A DNA stretch of 64,000 nucleotides, from NCBI RefSeq assembly GCF_036324505.1, contig NC_086361.1, positions 2,730,916-2,794,915 on the forward strand. Direction: 5' to 3'. Below the pieces are notes generated by a model. The model saw only the letters and a program-made list of their open reading frames with translations. It was not told the DNA's origin and ran no database searches. Positions within the stretch are counted from its first letter, which is position 1. Each line of letters opens with the position of its first letter. The stretch comes from Eleginops maclovinus (Eukaryota > Chordata > Actinopteri > Perciformes > Eleginopidae). Positions 24,754 to 34,260 of this stretch are shown here, piece by piece. The translations under genes were made by a program, and so were the position numbers.

Positions 24754-25107
24754 AAGGCCTGTTTTGCAAGGGGATCAAATACTTATTTCCCCCAATTAAA
24801 CGCTAATTCATTAATATCTTTTTTTAAATTTACATTTCTGGATTTTGTTTTTATATTCTGTCTCTCGCTGTTAAAATAAACCTATCATTAAAAGTATAGA
24901 CTGTTCAGTTCTTTGGAAGTGGGTAAATTAACAAAATCGGCAGGGGATCAAATACTTATTTCCTCCACTGTACATATGAGGCTGTCAGGATCCAGGATCA
25001 GTGTGCTGGCAGCCTGGTGTCTGCTGGTGAACAGGCAGCAGGGTGAGGCAGTAGGAGGGATGACTGGGTCTTTTTCTGCTCCAACTGATGGTGTACCTCT
25101 CTTTCAG

Positions 25108-25172
25108 GTTGTGCTATAATTCGTCCTCCCAAAGATGGAGGGATTCGCTACAGAGGGCTGACACAAGAGCAG
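25108..25172 (+). CDS. gabbr1 exon 2 (start of sushi domain 1)
   Basis: Bounded by acceptor CTCTCTTTCAG and donor GTAGGA. The first two bases complete a glycine codon from the previous exon; the rest reads CAIIRPPKDGGIRYRGLTQE and a final Q. This carries the first cysteine of the first sushi (complement control protein) domain. It closely parallels vertebrate GABBR1a. Length 65 nt, phase 1 to 0. Sushi domains of the 1a isoform direct the receptor to axons and presynaptic sites in mammals; that role here is inferred from homology. Confidence 0.92.
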
Positions 25173-25224
25173 GTAGGACAGGCTGCTGGCACACTCTCAT
25201 TACCACTGCACAGAGAATCCTTTA

Positions 25225-25560
25225 AAGAGTGATATCCACAATGGAGTGTTGCCGGTATGACATGTTTTTGAACTTGAAAGTTAGCGTCACAAAGGCTCCT
25301 TTAACAGAGAGCAATTGGATTTTTCCATTGGATATTGGAATATAGCAGAAAATAAGCTCTGTGGCAAATACACATTGAAGTACAAGGATAATCTCCACAT
25401 ATTAAAACCACTTTATTGTGTAAATGCAATTGCCAGAAGTAAAAAAAGCTAAAATTAGGCTATAGAGGAACTACATCACGGTCACATGACCGCATCACCA
25501 CTGCTCAGACATTCACCAGAGGGGTATTTACTGGCTGTTTGGGACCAAGAAGTAAGGCAA
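25225..25560 (+). repeat. Interspersed repeat, family A, copy 3
   Basis: Contains CCATTGGATATTGGAATATA, CTCTGTGGCAAA and AGGCTATAGAGGAACTACAT, matching copy 2 at about 20750-20910. The 3' part of the family is missing. Confidence 0.55.
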
Positions 25561-26099
25561 TAGACACCCAAACATTAAAAATAAACATTATAAACCAAGA
25601 ATCTTTCCGAACTAAGCAACGAGGTCAACAGGAAATAACTCAAATAAATATAACAGCAACTAAACAGCCATTAAGTGAACAAACTAACCTGCCCAATGAC
25701 TGGAGGGAACATATAAAGTCGCTTGGCCAAACCAAATAGAAAACAAGGGGTAATTAAGATGAACAGAATACAAAAGGTCAAAGACAAACCCAAATCCCCA
25801 TTTTGACATGGATCACATGGTGTGTCCCATTTGTCCCAATTGGCTGCTTGCAGTAATTATCCGTCCTCAGCCCTAAGCCACACCTTATTGTGAACCAGGA
25901 AGTAACCTCCCCCAACAACCATGGTAACATAAAGACAGAGAAAGTTAGCACTACACACACATAATTTTGTTACTGTGCTAAAATGTGTGAAAACAAACTA
26001 AATAATGTCAGGTTACAAGCGAATAGAGTTTACCATTTGACTGATTTGAAGTGTTGGTGTGGTTTACTGCAGCTGAAATTAGATAAAACTAGTGGAAGT

Positions 26100-26330
26100 G
26101 AGGGTGCAGTGTGATTGGCCCTCACACTGACGTATTTTATGTAGAGACAAAGCGTACCTCTTGGGATCGTGTTAGCCACACACCTTATTTCAGGGATCTA
26201 ACCAAAAACGCATTCAATAACCATTGACTTCAAGACGCTGGAACAGGAAGCTGTACATTGGTGATTCGGGTTTTAGAACTCATTCCTGCACCACTTGATA
26301 GAGGGCCAAATTGACTTTATATAAAAAAAA
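26100..26330 (+). repeat. Interspersed repeat, family A, copy 4 (3' part)
   Basis: Contains GTTAGCCACACACCTTATTT, the block CATTGACTTCAAGACGCTGG and GAACTCATTCCTGCACCACT. These match copy 1 at 1190-1325. Confidence 0.55.
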
Positions 26331-26828
26331 TCATATGAATGTTCCTCTTTGTCTTTGTATTCTCATCTGGCTTGTGAGGTGTCATGCTAAAGACCACCAA
26401 TCAGCAGAGAAAGGCTGCGGTTCCATAATATTAGTTTCAATCTTTACGTTGTGTGTTGTGTAAACCAAGTTCAGTATGGCCTTACATTTTCCTCCATGTG
26501 AACTCTATCTACAACAAGCCATGACATAATCAGCATGCTGATGGTTAGCGTTGTGGATAATATACCTTTTATAGAATTTATCAAAACAACAAATAAACAT
26601 GGAGCAGATCACAAAACAAGGACTAAAATATGACCAAATTAACATTTCAAACGAGTAAATAAGTATTAAGGCCTGCATGTATTTGACATTGAACAATGTT
26701 TTTTTCATTTACTGACATGTGTTTGATGTAATAAGCTTCAGTTGAATAATTTCTAATTGGATGGTAGGATGTAAACAGCCCTCCAGCCACCAAAGTACAT
26801 TAAAACTCAGTCTATGCTTGTCCAAACT

Positions 26829-27008
<180 letters not shown>

Positions 27009-27010
27009 AG

Positions 27011-27149
27011 ATCCGCAGTGTGCAGGTGCTCCCGGTAGACTATGAGATAGAGTACATCTGCCGGGGCAACAGGGTGATTGTGGGACCAAAGGTCAGGAAG
27101 TGTTTGCCCAACGGCACCTGGACCGACCTGAGCCAGCGCAGCAGATGCT
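27011..27149 (+). CDS. gabbr1 exon 3 (rest of sushi domain 1)
   Basis: Reads [40 protein letters not shown] and SQRSRC, followed by the first base of a split codon and donor GTGAGT. It contributes the remaining three cysteines of sushi 1 (ICRG, RKC, SRC) and an N-glycosylation site (NGT). The LPVDYEIEY and [13 protein letters not shown] blocks are diagnostic of GABBR1. Length 139 nt, phase 0 to 1. Skipping it alone breaks the frame; skipping exons 2 and 3 together (204 nt) keeps it. Confidence 0.95.
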
Positions 27150-27163
27150 GTGAGTTCACCCCT

Positions 27164-27174
27164 CACACACACAC

Positions 27175-27221
<47 letters not shown>
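27164..27221 (+). repeat. (CA)n microsatellite just after gabbr1 exon 3
   Basis: Starts 15 nt after the exon boundary and carries a few CAT interruptions. It is complementary to the (TG)n tract on the other side of the exon. Confidence 0.95.
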
Positions 27222-27411
27222 ACCATACCATCACTGAGTCTCTGATAGACATCAGCATTTATATGACTACAGTTAAAGAACAATACAAGTTTTCCTGGGT
27301 GTAAACATCAGTGTTTTGGTGTAAATTGATCCTGGTTCTCGTTATAGGAGGTAGTGTTAACGCCGGGTCTGCGTCGCATTCCATCTGCGCCACGGTTTTG
27401 CTCTGACACTC

Positions 27412-27583
27412 CGAACGGTGTCATACCCTACGGGGAGCGTTTCAGAAGCGACCTCCGAACGGTGTCATACCCCACCGGGTGCGTTTCAGAAGCGACCACC
27501 GAACGGTGTCATACCCCACCGGGTGCGTTTCAGAAGCGACCACCGAACGACGTCATACCCCACCGGGTGCATTTCAGAAGCGG
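27412..27583 (+). repeat. 44-bp tandem repeat, about four copies
   Basis: Unit CGAACGGTGTCATACCCCAC followed by CGGGTGCGTTTCAGAAGCGACCAC, repeated almost exactly at 27412, 27456, 27500 and 27544. It lies in the left subterminal region of the Harbinger-type element and may multiply transposase-binding sites. Confidence 0.9.
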
Positions 27584-28046
27584 AGCGTCTTGCGTGCACG
27601 GTTCGCAGTTATTGTTGATTTGGTCATATTTCCTGGAAATTTGTACTTATTCAAGAAAGTAGCAGGCTATGTAGTGAAATGGTTTATTTGTGTGTCTGTT
27701 TAAATTGTGTTTATTGTTGTTATTTCCTATTTTGTTGTGTTGTAGCCTACAGACAAAGTTAATTATAATAGTCCAGTTATAAACAACATGAATCAAAGAT
27801 GTGTTGCTGTATTTAAGTTGTCAAATGCATTCATCATCATAATAATTCTAAATAATTTACACACAGTGCCTGTAAACAGGAGGAGAACGCTGGCATTTCT
27901 TCTCGTACCTTAAAGACTACAGAGAGATGGGGGGAGGAGAAGGAGCCAGCTTTGCGTGCACCCCCTCAATCAGTGAAGGAGACACCAAGGTGATTTTTAT
28001 CACCTTGTGGCTGAGCTGAGGCTGGACAGCCAACGACATCATCTAT

Positions 28047-28200
28047 GTGTTATGAGTGCAGAGCAGATGGATGAACTTCTGTCCTAGGTCCTGAACTGGC
28101 CAGACATCAACAAATTACAGAGCTGTCATAGAGCCCAAGCAGAGACTGGCCGTTCCACTTCCAGCCAGGCGCTTTGCCACGCCTCGCGTCTCCGTCGAAA
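28047..28200 (+). pseudogene. Harbinger transposase N-terminal scrap
   Basis: One frame reads MSAEQMDELLS (28047-28079). After a break another frame reads NYRAVIEPKQRLAV near 28113-28156. Both are conserved early blocks of PIF/Harbinger transposases. The DDE catalytic part is missing. This supports the class of the surrounding element. Confidence 0.65.
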
Positions 28201-29469
28201 ACAGATCAGCCGTGCCGAGACGCTTCTGGGACGCTTCTGAAACGCGACGCAGTGCGTCTGGTGGAATCACGTGCATTGACTAGAGTGGCTGCGATTGCTC
28301 GGCGCGGCGCAGACGTAACGCGGCGCAGACAGACGCGGTGGAAAGTGGGGGTTAATGAACACACGATAGGGCTGGGATTCTGATGTTGCCCTTACACCGT
28401 CAATGAAAGTTGTCTGATGGATGTGTTTTCAAAGCTAAATAAAATAGATAAGAACATATTCAAATATAACAAAGGAGTTTCATTTATTTAAACTTTTTAA
28501 AAAAAGTTTTGACGTCCCGATATTCAGATCCTTTAATTTATTCTTACCAAATATTCAGCTTAAAGCCATATTATTTGGCATTGTGGCCTTTTAAAAAATG
28601 CATTTCAACTGCAAACAAGAATCTGACCTATTCGTCGCACACAACTAACACAATGTTATTATTATTATGATTATTAAAAAAAAAAAATATATATATATAT
28701 ATAAGCAAGATAATATATACAGTATACATAGAGAGGGAATTAAGACCTGTTAAAATCCCTATGATATCAAACATTACAAACAACTATTTTTTTTATTCAT
28801 GGTATCCAGAATCATAGAATTTCCCTGGTATTGGTGTTGACTCAATTTCTGGTATCTGGACATCATTAAACCCTTTATATACAAATTTATAAATTCCATA
28901 TTTTAAATTGCAAGTGTAGAAAAATGTGATTATGTTATAATAAATGTGTTACTTCATTCCTTTACAATTTGTTATAAACGTTTGAACGATGCGTGCAAAT
29001 GCAATTCTTGAGGAGATGTATTAAAATGCTCTTTCACTGTGAGATAAAATGGAGCAATGTTCCGAAGTGGAAGGGAGGGGGGTTGGGAAGAGGTGTGTGT
29101 ATGTGTTGGATTCATACCCATCTACCTTTATCCTGTGACAGGGGAAATCTGCCTCCCTTTGTTGAGCAGGTAAGATGATGTCAGGTAAACACCCAGTGTG
29201 AAGCTATGCAGCCTGAACACAGCACAGATACGAAGAGACCTACACACACTGGCCTTAAGATGTCACCGTTGCTCTTTCAAATAAAATGAAGGCCCAATTC
29301 CAAAGCAACCCCTCCACACTCCCCCTGCATGCTTCCACTCCGTTTGCTTGGAGGGTCCGCCACATCAAGTGCTGATCCACACCAACAAGAGGGGCTTTGT
29401 CAAGGCCATTCTGAGTGAATAAGCAAAAGTACACATACTATGGTTGTAAAATAATCCTCTGCAAGAATA

Positions 29470-29965
29470 ATCCTTTCTTACAACATTTGACTTGAGCAAA
29501 ATTATAAAGCATAAGCATCAAAATGTACAAAAAGTAAAAGTAATTAAGCTGCGAAATGGCCCATTTCAGAATAATATAAAGTGCTTAAGAATTATCAGCC
29601 AAATGGACTTCAAGTATCAAAAGTTAAAGATGTCAAATTGGTATTATTCAGTATTTTATTATCATGGTTATTATATGATATTGTTTTTGTGTTGGAGTTT
29701 GTCAGTGTGGACCAAATTTAGATATACTGTGTAGATTAGTAGCACAGTATTATACCATATGCCATATCATGTATTTTTACATTAAAATATACAACGTAAC
29801 TAGTAACTGTGACTGTTAAGTGTCCTACAAAGTGTCTTTGCCTCTGAAATGTAGTGGAGTAGAAGTATAAAATAAATATAAATGGAAATACCCAAGTACA
29901 AAAAGTCAAAAATAGTATTTTAGTACCATACTTGAGTAAATGTACTTAGTTACGTTCCACCACTG
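29470..29965 (+). mobile_element. Non-autonomous hAT, second copy of the 14933 family
   Basis: Shares the phrases CCATTTCAGAATAATAT, TGTAGTGGAGTAGAAGTA and GGAAATACCCAAGTACAA with 14933-15483. It ends TTCCACCACTG at 29965. The left end is truncated or diverged and no duplication was confirmed. Confidence 0.7.
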
Positions 29966-30225
29966 CCACCAGGCATGAGCTGCTTGCCTAATTTGTTCAC
30001 TGTTCACCTTTTCCCTTTTAAAACTGAACCTCATCCTGTCCTGCTGTTACGATGAATTCCCTCACTCCCTTTTCTCTCTCCCCCTGTCCCCATCTGCCTA
30101 TACTTAATATTTGAGACCACCTCTTTTTTAGTCAAAGAACTTTCCTAGGGCAGCATTACACTACCTCACTAACACAGAGTTTCTCTGTTGTATTACTAAA
30201 GCCTCCTCTGTCTTCCTGCCTTTAG

Positions 30226-30411
30226 TGCTGCTGTGTCCTCGGGTGTGGACATCATTGGAGAATGGCCGGGTGTCCTTTTGGCCCCCCGGACCCCCGGTGG
30301 AGGGGACAGTGCTGCACTACAGCTGCCTGCCGTCCTTCATCCTCATGGGCAGAAACTCAACGCAGTGCAACAAGATGGGCAAATGGGACACCCCCAAACC
30401 TGTGTGTCACT
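30226..30411 (+). CDS. gabbr1 exon 4 (sushi domain 2)
   Basis: Acceptor CTGCCTTTAG, donor GTGAGT, 186 nt, phase 1 to 1. With the split first codon it reads LLCPRVWTSLENGRVSFWPP, GPPVEGTVLHYSCLPSFILM and GRNSTQCNKMGKWDTPKPVC then H. Four cysteines at the right spacing define a complete second sushi domain, and NST is a glycosylation site. The LENG, GKWDTPKP(V/H)C blocks match GABBR1a. As a symmetric exon it can be skipped without a frameshift. Confidence 0.95.
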
Positions 30412-30656
30412 GTGAGTCCCCTCAGTCATATTAACAAGTCAAGACAAGTCGTTTTAGCAGTAGTCTTCCCCCTGTAAGGCATTTTAAAATGCCCCCTCAA
30501 TACACTTATTTTAAAATAAGGAGCCAGTGTGCAATGATTTTGGACTTCTGGCGTTCAAATATTTGAAGATATGCGTGTGGCCTGAATAGTCTTAGATGTT
30601 TTAAGATGAGCTGTAAAACCAAACTCTGTTTTGTCTCCTCCTGTCTGTTCTCAAAG
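30412..30656 (+). other. gabbr1 intron 4
   Basis: Short phase-1 intron of 245 bp from GTGAGT to CTGTTCTCAAAG. Nothing else recognised. Confidence 0.7.
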
Positions 30657-30674
30657 ATGACCGGCACTACAAAG
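30657..30674 (+). CDS. gabbr1 probable microexon (18 nt)
   Basis: ATGACCGGCACTACAAAG lies between a pyrimidine-rich tract ending CTCAAAG and a GTAAGA donor. Read in phase 1 it continues exon 4 as Y-D-R-H-Y-K plus one base. In other vertebrates a very short exon links sushi 2 to the ligand-binding domain at this point (from memory), so a microexon is expected. The next exon (RRAVYIGALFPM-like) was not found in the window. Confidence 0.7.
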
Positions 30675-32014
30675 GTAAGAACAATTTCCCCTTTATGAAA
30701 TATATTTCAATGTCTCTGTTGTCCAGCATCGTGTACTGTGGGTGTGTAGGTGGTGAAGGCTAGCAGCATGGTGCTAATCAGCTTCGGAAAGCAGATTAAC
30801 TCAGAGAGTTAAGACACACCAACAAGACTCCCATCATTTCACTTTATTCTACAGTTCTTAACATCTATCGTACAATGCCAGGTGTCCAAAGCACTATTTT
30901 TACAAGTCATGTGACATCATTAGAAGACTTGGCCCCCGACACTCTGAAAGGGTTTAGATTTAAATGAACTATTGATACATTCCGAATAATAAGTATTATG
31001 CTTAATGACCTCTTAATATCGAGATGGATTTGTATGAACGCCCTTTCTCTGCTGCTAAATACTAAACCCCAGCCGGTTAACTCATTCAAAGGGAACAGGA
31101 GCTGTGTTTGGTCAGCAGGAGCTGCTTTTGTTTCTAATGCTGTGCGAGATCGCTCAGAAAGAATACAGGTTGAAAAAATAAAATAAAAACTGCATTGAAT
31201 GCGTTCGTATTCTGTAATAAAAGCATACTTCATATATTGACGATTCTATAGCAGATAACTGACAAGGGTCATTTGAATCAGCTGCTTTGAATCCCTGTGC
31301 GTGGGGTAGCACATGCAGGTTGAATGACATTATTTAACGCATTCTTTGAACTGAAACATGTTTTATTGGTTAGTATTTTTCGGTCCTACACTAAATGTGA
31401 CATGCTTGCCTGTTTGTCTTCAAAGGATAATGTTTGCTATTCCACTGTTGCTTAAAGCAATGGTTAGGAATGTGCGTTTGGCGCTCTTAAGAAGTCGGAC
31501 AATGATGAATGAGAAGCTCAGTTCCAAACAATCAACTGGAGCTGAAATGTATGCGAGTCAAACTCAGGCTTAGTACCTACTAAAGGATCCTTTTTACTTT
31601 TCTATTATTGTCTCTATAGATGCCCGAGCATTGTTAAGGTAAAATTAACATAACATGCCATAAAGCGGTAACTCACAATGAATAGACTAGACGTATCAGT
31701 GTGGTGCAGGTATGAGTCCTAAACCCAGGACTTAGCATATGTAGGGTTTTTATATTTTAAGTAGGAATAAGCGAAAAGAATCCAGGAAGCTTCTGGTCGA
31801 GTCCACACAATGATACGATATAAGTTTACAAAGGAAACACAGCTGTGGTTCTTCCCCATGTCACCGACCACAGTCCACATCGAAGTAGTTAATCTGTCTA
31901 CAGCTGCGTTTTATTCCATTAGTTAACGGCGACGGGGCGGGTCCTCGGCACATCCTGCTTCGTCATCTTCTTCTGTTGACCTCTAATGACGTAGCCATAA
32001 CACATCTCTCATAA
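30675..32014 (+). other. gabbr1 intron 5, first part: no recognised feature
   Basis: From GTAAGA at 30675 the intron appears to continue to the end of the window. This first stretch shows no coding exon or clear repeat. A separate promoter and first exon for the sushi-less isoform (GABBR1b in mammals) would be expected somewhere in this intron but was not identified. Confidence 0.5.
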
Positions 32015-32016
32015 TA

Positions 32017-32082
32017 GCCTCGTTGCACGGTAACCGTAAATTCTACTTCCGCTGTTACTGTATGCGCTTCTAAACTTCCGGT
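32017..32082 (+). repeat. Left terminal inverted repeat of the THAP element
   Basis: Begins GCCTCGTTGCACGGTAACCG and ends ACTTCCGGT. Matches the reverse of 33299-33364 with one indel and one substitution near GTATGCGC. Contains inverted ETS-type sites and lies directly upstream of ATG 32105, so it probably served as promoter as well as transposase-binding site. Confidence 0.9.
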
Positions 32083-32104
32083 GTGATATCGGTGAACGTC
32101 AAAC

Positions 32105-32258
32105 ATGGCGAGTTTCTACACTAGATGCCTGCAGGATCTCCCAAACATTTCCATCTCAGATGTCCACCGACTTGTTCGGATGGGCAGTTCTACACCGAAG
32201 AGCAAACGTGATAAGGGATACAAAATGTACCTATCCAGTTATATCGACAATTATGAAG
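32105..32258 (+). CDS. First exon of SWIM/YqaJ-like transposon gene
   Basis: ATG at 32105 in the context AAACATGG opens MASFYTRCLQDLPNISISDV, then HRLVRMGSST, KGYKMYLSSYIDNYE and a split codon before donor GTAAGT (32259). It resembles the N-terminus of a large family of uncharacterised fish and invertebrate proteins with a SWIM zinc finger and a YqaJ-type nuclease; this is from memory, not a search. The reading frame is clean. Exon 2 follows at 32452. Function is unknown; in this copy the rest of the gene is missing. Confidence 0.65.
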
Positions 32259-32451
32259 GTAAGTTGTAACTATGGCACAATATTATTGTAGCTACATAGC
32301 TAACATTAGCGCTTACATAGTGATATTACTGTGGTAATAGCTTTACTTACTTTTATAATTTAACGTGGTCTTTGCTCGACTTTTCAATGTTAGAAAGATA
32401 TAAGATTATTGTTTTGTATAAAATAACATGTATGATGTTGAATTCCCACAG

Positions 32452-32657
32452 TTTCAAATAAAGATCCAGCAGGGAGAGTGAGCGTCAGGGCTGTTTGTTT
32501 CAGGTCGATGAGGAAAAACGATAAGCCTCACGACCTCAGAGTAGGGAGAAAAAGTGTCTTAACCTATGGTCTTAACTCATCTGTTCATGTCCAATTCTGG
32601 GGTATTTATGTGGCTAGATTTGGTAAGCTGTATGTAGATGAAAATAAGTGCAGTTAA
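32452..32657 (+). pseudogene. Exon 2 remnant of the SWIM-like transposon gene
   Basis: After acceptor AATTCCCACAG the phase-1 frame continues from the first exon: VSNKDPAGRVSVRAVCFRSM, RKNDKPHDLRVGRKSV. The AVCFRSMRKNDKPHDLRV block is what I expect just before the SWIM CxC...CxH motif. That motif itself does not follow. The frame ends at TAA 32655, or could splice at GTAAGC (32623). The gene is therefore truncated by the internal deletion. Confidence 0.6.
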
Positions 32658-32911
32658 AGACACAACCCCATGCGTAGCTTTCATGACTACCCCAGAAACG
32701 GGTTGCTGTTGCTCCTGTTCTTTGGAGCGTTTAGGCTAAGTGTAGACCTACGGTGGGTACATCAGTCAGTATGAGGTGAGAGCTGATTTTGTACCTGTAA
32801 ACCTAGGCTATAATCACCTGTTCTATGTTAACACCGTTGATTTAATAGTATAGTTTAAGGAAAACCGTCTAAGAGATTTGTGAGACAGGCTTACTTGTTT
32901 GACGTTGAACG
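32658..32911. other. Deletion junction region of the THAP element
   Basis: Non-coding sequence separating the two convergent partial genes. The bulk of both genes would have been here in a full-length element. Confidence 0.5.
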
Positions 32912-33223
32912 TTACCCGTTCCAAGAAAACAGAACAGGGACTGATCCCTTTTGGAGTTTTCTTAGTCCCCCAGCTGTCACGACAAAATCTGTGCTTTTAA
33001 AGTGCCTACTGCAGACCTTTGAATGTTTCGTCGGACTGAAATTATCCCTTCGGATTCTCCTCAGCCACTCGGCCCGTACCGCCGGGTCAACGGGAAATGA
33101 ATGAAAGGAAAGTAGCTTATTGTACCTCGAAGAATTCGTACACTGAGGTACACAACAGTGCAGTGCCGATGTCCCCACCCTTTGAAAGGTCAGTCGTCTT
33201 TCTTTTATTGTGAACACACTCAT
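32912..33223 (-). CDS. THAP-domain protein, first exon
   Basis: A 103-codon frame from ATG 33223 to TAA 32912. It has a complete THAP DNA-binding domain: HCCVPQCTN (first cysteines), FPVDP, W...IRRDNF, then CSRHF and the closing SVPVLF block corresponding to the AVPTIF motif. About 23 residues precede the usual start, so either the N-terminus is extended or the true start is internal. A donor-like GTAACG directly before the stop suggests the original exon ended near 32916 and spliced onward. THAP domains bind the ends of P-type and Kolobok-type transposons; here it may recognise the inverted repeats. Confidence 0.8.
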   Translation of the reverse strand: MSVFTIKERRLTFQRVGTSALHCCVPQCTNSSRYNKLLSFHSFPVDPAVRAEWLRRIRRDNFSPTKHSKVCSRHFKSTDFVVTAGGLRKLQKGSVPVLFSWNG

Positions 33224-33298
33224 TGTACACTTCTAAATAGTAAAAGCCGGTTACCGGTATCCAGCTGTCAAACGCTATCATAACACGGAAGTGTTCGA

Positions 33299-33364
33299 CC
33301 GGAAGTTTAGACGCGCATACAAGTAACAGCGGAAGTAGAATTTACGGTTACCGTGCAACGAGGC
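33299..33364 (-). repeat. Right terminal inverted repeat of the THAP element
   Basis: Reverse complement of the left repeat; ends CCGTGCAACGAGGC before TA. Contains CCGGAAGT and GCGGAAGT ETS-type motifs upstream of the THAP start. Confidence 0.9.
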
Positions 33365-33366
33365 TA

Positions 33367-33995
33367 TACTTTTGTTACACCATTTCTCTGATGTTTGTCA
33401 GGAAATTACATAATGAAGCACATAATAATAACTGATTTTGTAGCGTCGATGAGTGAGAGTTGGAGGCGGTGTGTTTAGTATGGAACTCCATATACTCTCA
33501 AACACGATATCCTATTAGCTACATGCTACTGTGAAGCTACAAAAAAATAACATCCGGAAACCGGAACACCAAGGTGTCGCCCACCAACCGGTGTGTGAGG
33601 CAACACTACAACAGTGAATTATGTCCCTTAATGTTCCGGCACAATATTGATTATTCTCAAACATATTACCACTTCCAGTTCCCTCGTTTTTTTTAAATTG
33701 TGTTTGTGGTGAGAAGCTGAATAGATTTTAAAGTTTGGTTCTATGATATAAAAAATGTCAGTAGATACCCCACTTGCTAATCTCCGATTTCCTAAAAACA
33801 GTGGTGGGTAAAAGGGGACAAAAAAAACTACTAGTCGGCCTTTACATTAGAGGAGGTGACACGCAGACTTGTGACCCTGATGTAATTCATTTATAGCATT
33901 ACGTTTTTTGTTTTTTTTTGCCGATTGCATTAGGCCTACCCTTCAAAAATCATAAAACCGTGTTAATATGTGGAGGTTATTCTGTGGATCAAAAC
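33367..33995. other. No recognised feature
   Basis: Intronic non-coding sequence. No exon or repeat family recognised. Confidence 0.5.
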
Positions 33996-34260
33996 ATGTA
34001 ATTATCATTCAAAGTCCACGTTATTGTCAAAGTTTCCACATGTGTTATACATACAGAAAATTGAAATACCGTTTCTGGCAGTCCCACAGTGCAAATATAA
34101 AAGAACATATAACATAAAAAGATAAGAGCGTAGCAAAAAAAGGGGGGGTAAAAAGGGGTATACCAAAAGAAAAAGACACAATCAACACAGTGTGACGGTA
34201 GTGCAAGTAGGTCTTTAGTGCAGAAAATACTTTGTGCAAATTACATTTTCAGTAGCAGCG
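33996..34260 (-). mobile_element. LINE 3'UTR fragment, minus strand
   Basis: Plus-strand phrases GTTATTGTCAAAGTTTCCAC, CAGTCCCACAGTGCAAATAT and GTGCAAATTAC at the end. In reverse these form a 3'UTR ending with a GACAATAA-type terminus, as in L2/Rex-type fish LINEs. No coding sequence remains. Confidence 0.55.

Larger units (their letters stand above)
23875..24972 (-). mobile_element. Tc1/mariner element, dead, with SINE inserted
   Basis: Ends are CAGTTGAGGAAATAAGTATT (23877) and its inverse reading AAATACTTATTTCCTCCACTG (to 24970), both flanked by TA. Inverted repeats extend over about 50 bp through GATCCCCTGCCAATTT. Between 23925 and 24320 the plus strand carries a badly broken Tc1 transposase ([20 protein letters not shown] is readable near 24110). 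After the SINE the last codons (YMKHLTSVLSNKVFDNKN, stop) reappear at 24697-24753. The transposase remnant is therefore on the plus strand although the strand field gives the element only loosely. Confidence 0.85.
17452..25107 (+). other. gabbr1 intron 1 (7.7 kb)
   Basis: Bounded by GTAAGT at 17452 and a pyrimidine-rich tract ending CTTTCAG at 25107; phase 1. It is filled largely with mobile elements, listed separately: a small hAT, MITE pieces, LINE fragments, a solo LTR and a Tc1 element with a SINE. The stretches 21176-22690 and 23066-23550 hold no recognised feature. Confidence 0.8.
27354..28358 (+). mobile_element. PIF/Harbinger-type element, internally deleted
   Basis: Both ends carry related inverted blocks: TCTGCGTCGCATTCCATCTG on the left (27369) and, on the minus strand of the right end, TCTGCGCCGCGTTACGTCTG. 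Both ends lie next to TTAA (27357-27360 and 28352-28355). Subterminal GCGTTTCAGAAGCG on the left is mirrored by CGCTTCTGAAACGC near 28225. The interior retains a scrap of transposase. The exact ends and the duplication (TTA or TAA would fit Harbinger) are uncertain. Confidence 0.6.
27150..30225 (+). other. gabbr1 intron 3 (3.1 kb)
   Basis: Bounded by GTGAGT and TGCCTTTAG; phase 1. Contains a CA microsatellite, a Harbinger-type element and a hAT copy, each listed. The segment 28360-29460 holds a short (TA)n near 28686-28703 and otherwise nothing recognised. Confidence 0.85.
32015..33366. mobile_element. TIR element with two convergent gene starts (SWIM/YqaJ-like and THAP)
   Basis: Inverted repeats of about 66 bp at 32017-32082 and 33299-33364, starting GCCTCGTTGCACGGTAACCG, differ at about two positions and are flanked by TA on both sides. 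Each repeat carries two ETS-like motifs (AGCGGAAGTAG and ACCGGAAGTTT in reverse view). A plus-strand gene starts 22 bp inside the left repeat and a minus-strand THAP gene starts 75 bp inside the right one. Both point inward and both are cut short, so this is likely an internal deletion derivative of a larger two-gene DNA transposon. It lies in gabbr1 intron 5. Superfamily not assigned; Kolobok carries THAP but uses TTAA targets. Confidence 0.8.

Noticed and set aside
27354..27703. Overlapping frames encoding FQKRPPN-type repeats
   Set aside because: The 44-bp tandem repeat of a Harbinger-type element. The unit length is not a multiple of three, so frames change at each unit.
32105..33223. Interpretation of the THAP and SWIM-like exons as two ordinary host genes
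   Set aside because: They lie between near-perfect 66-bp inverted repeats with TA flanks, are both truncated, and sit in an intron of gabbr1, which fits a mobile element better. A domesticated pair remains possible.
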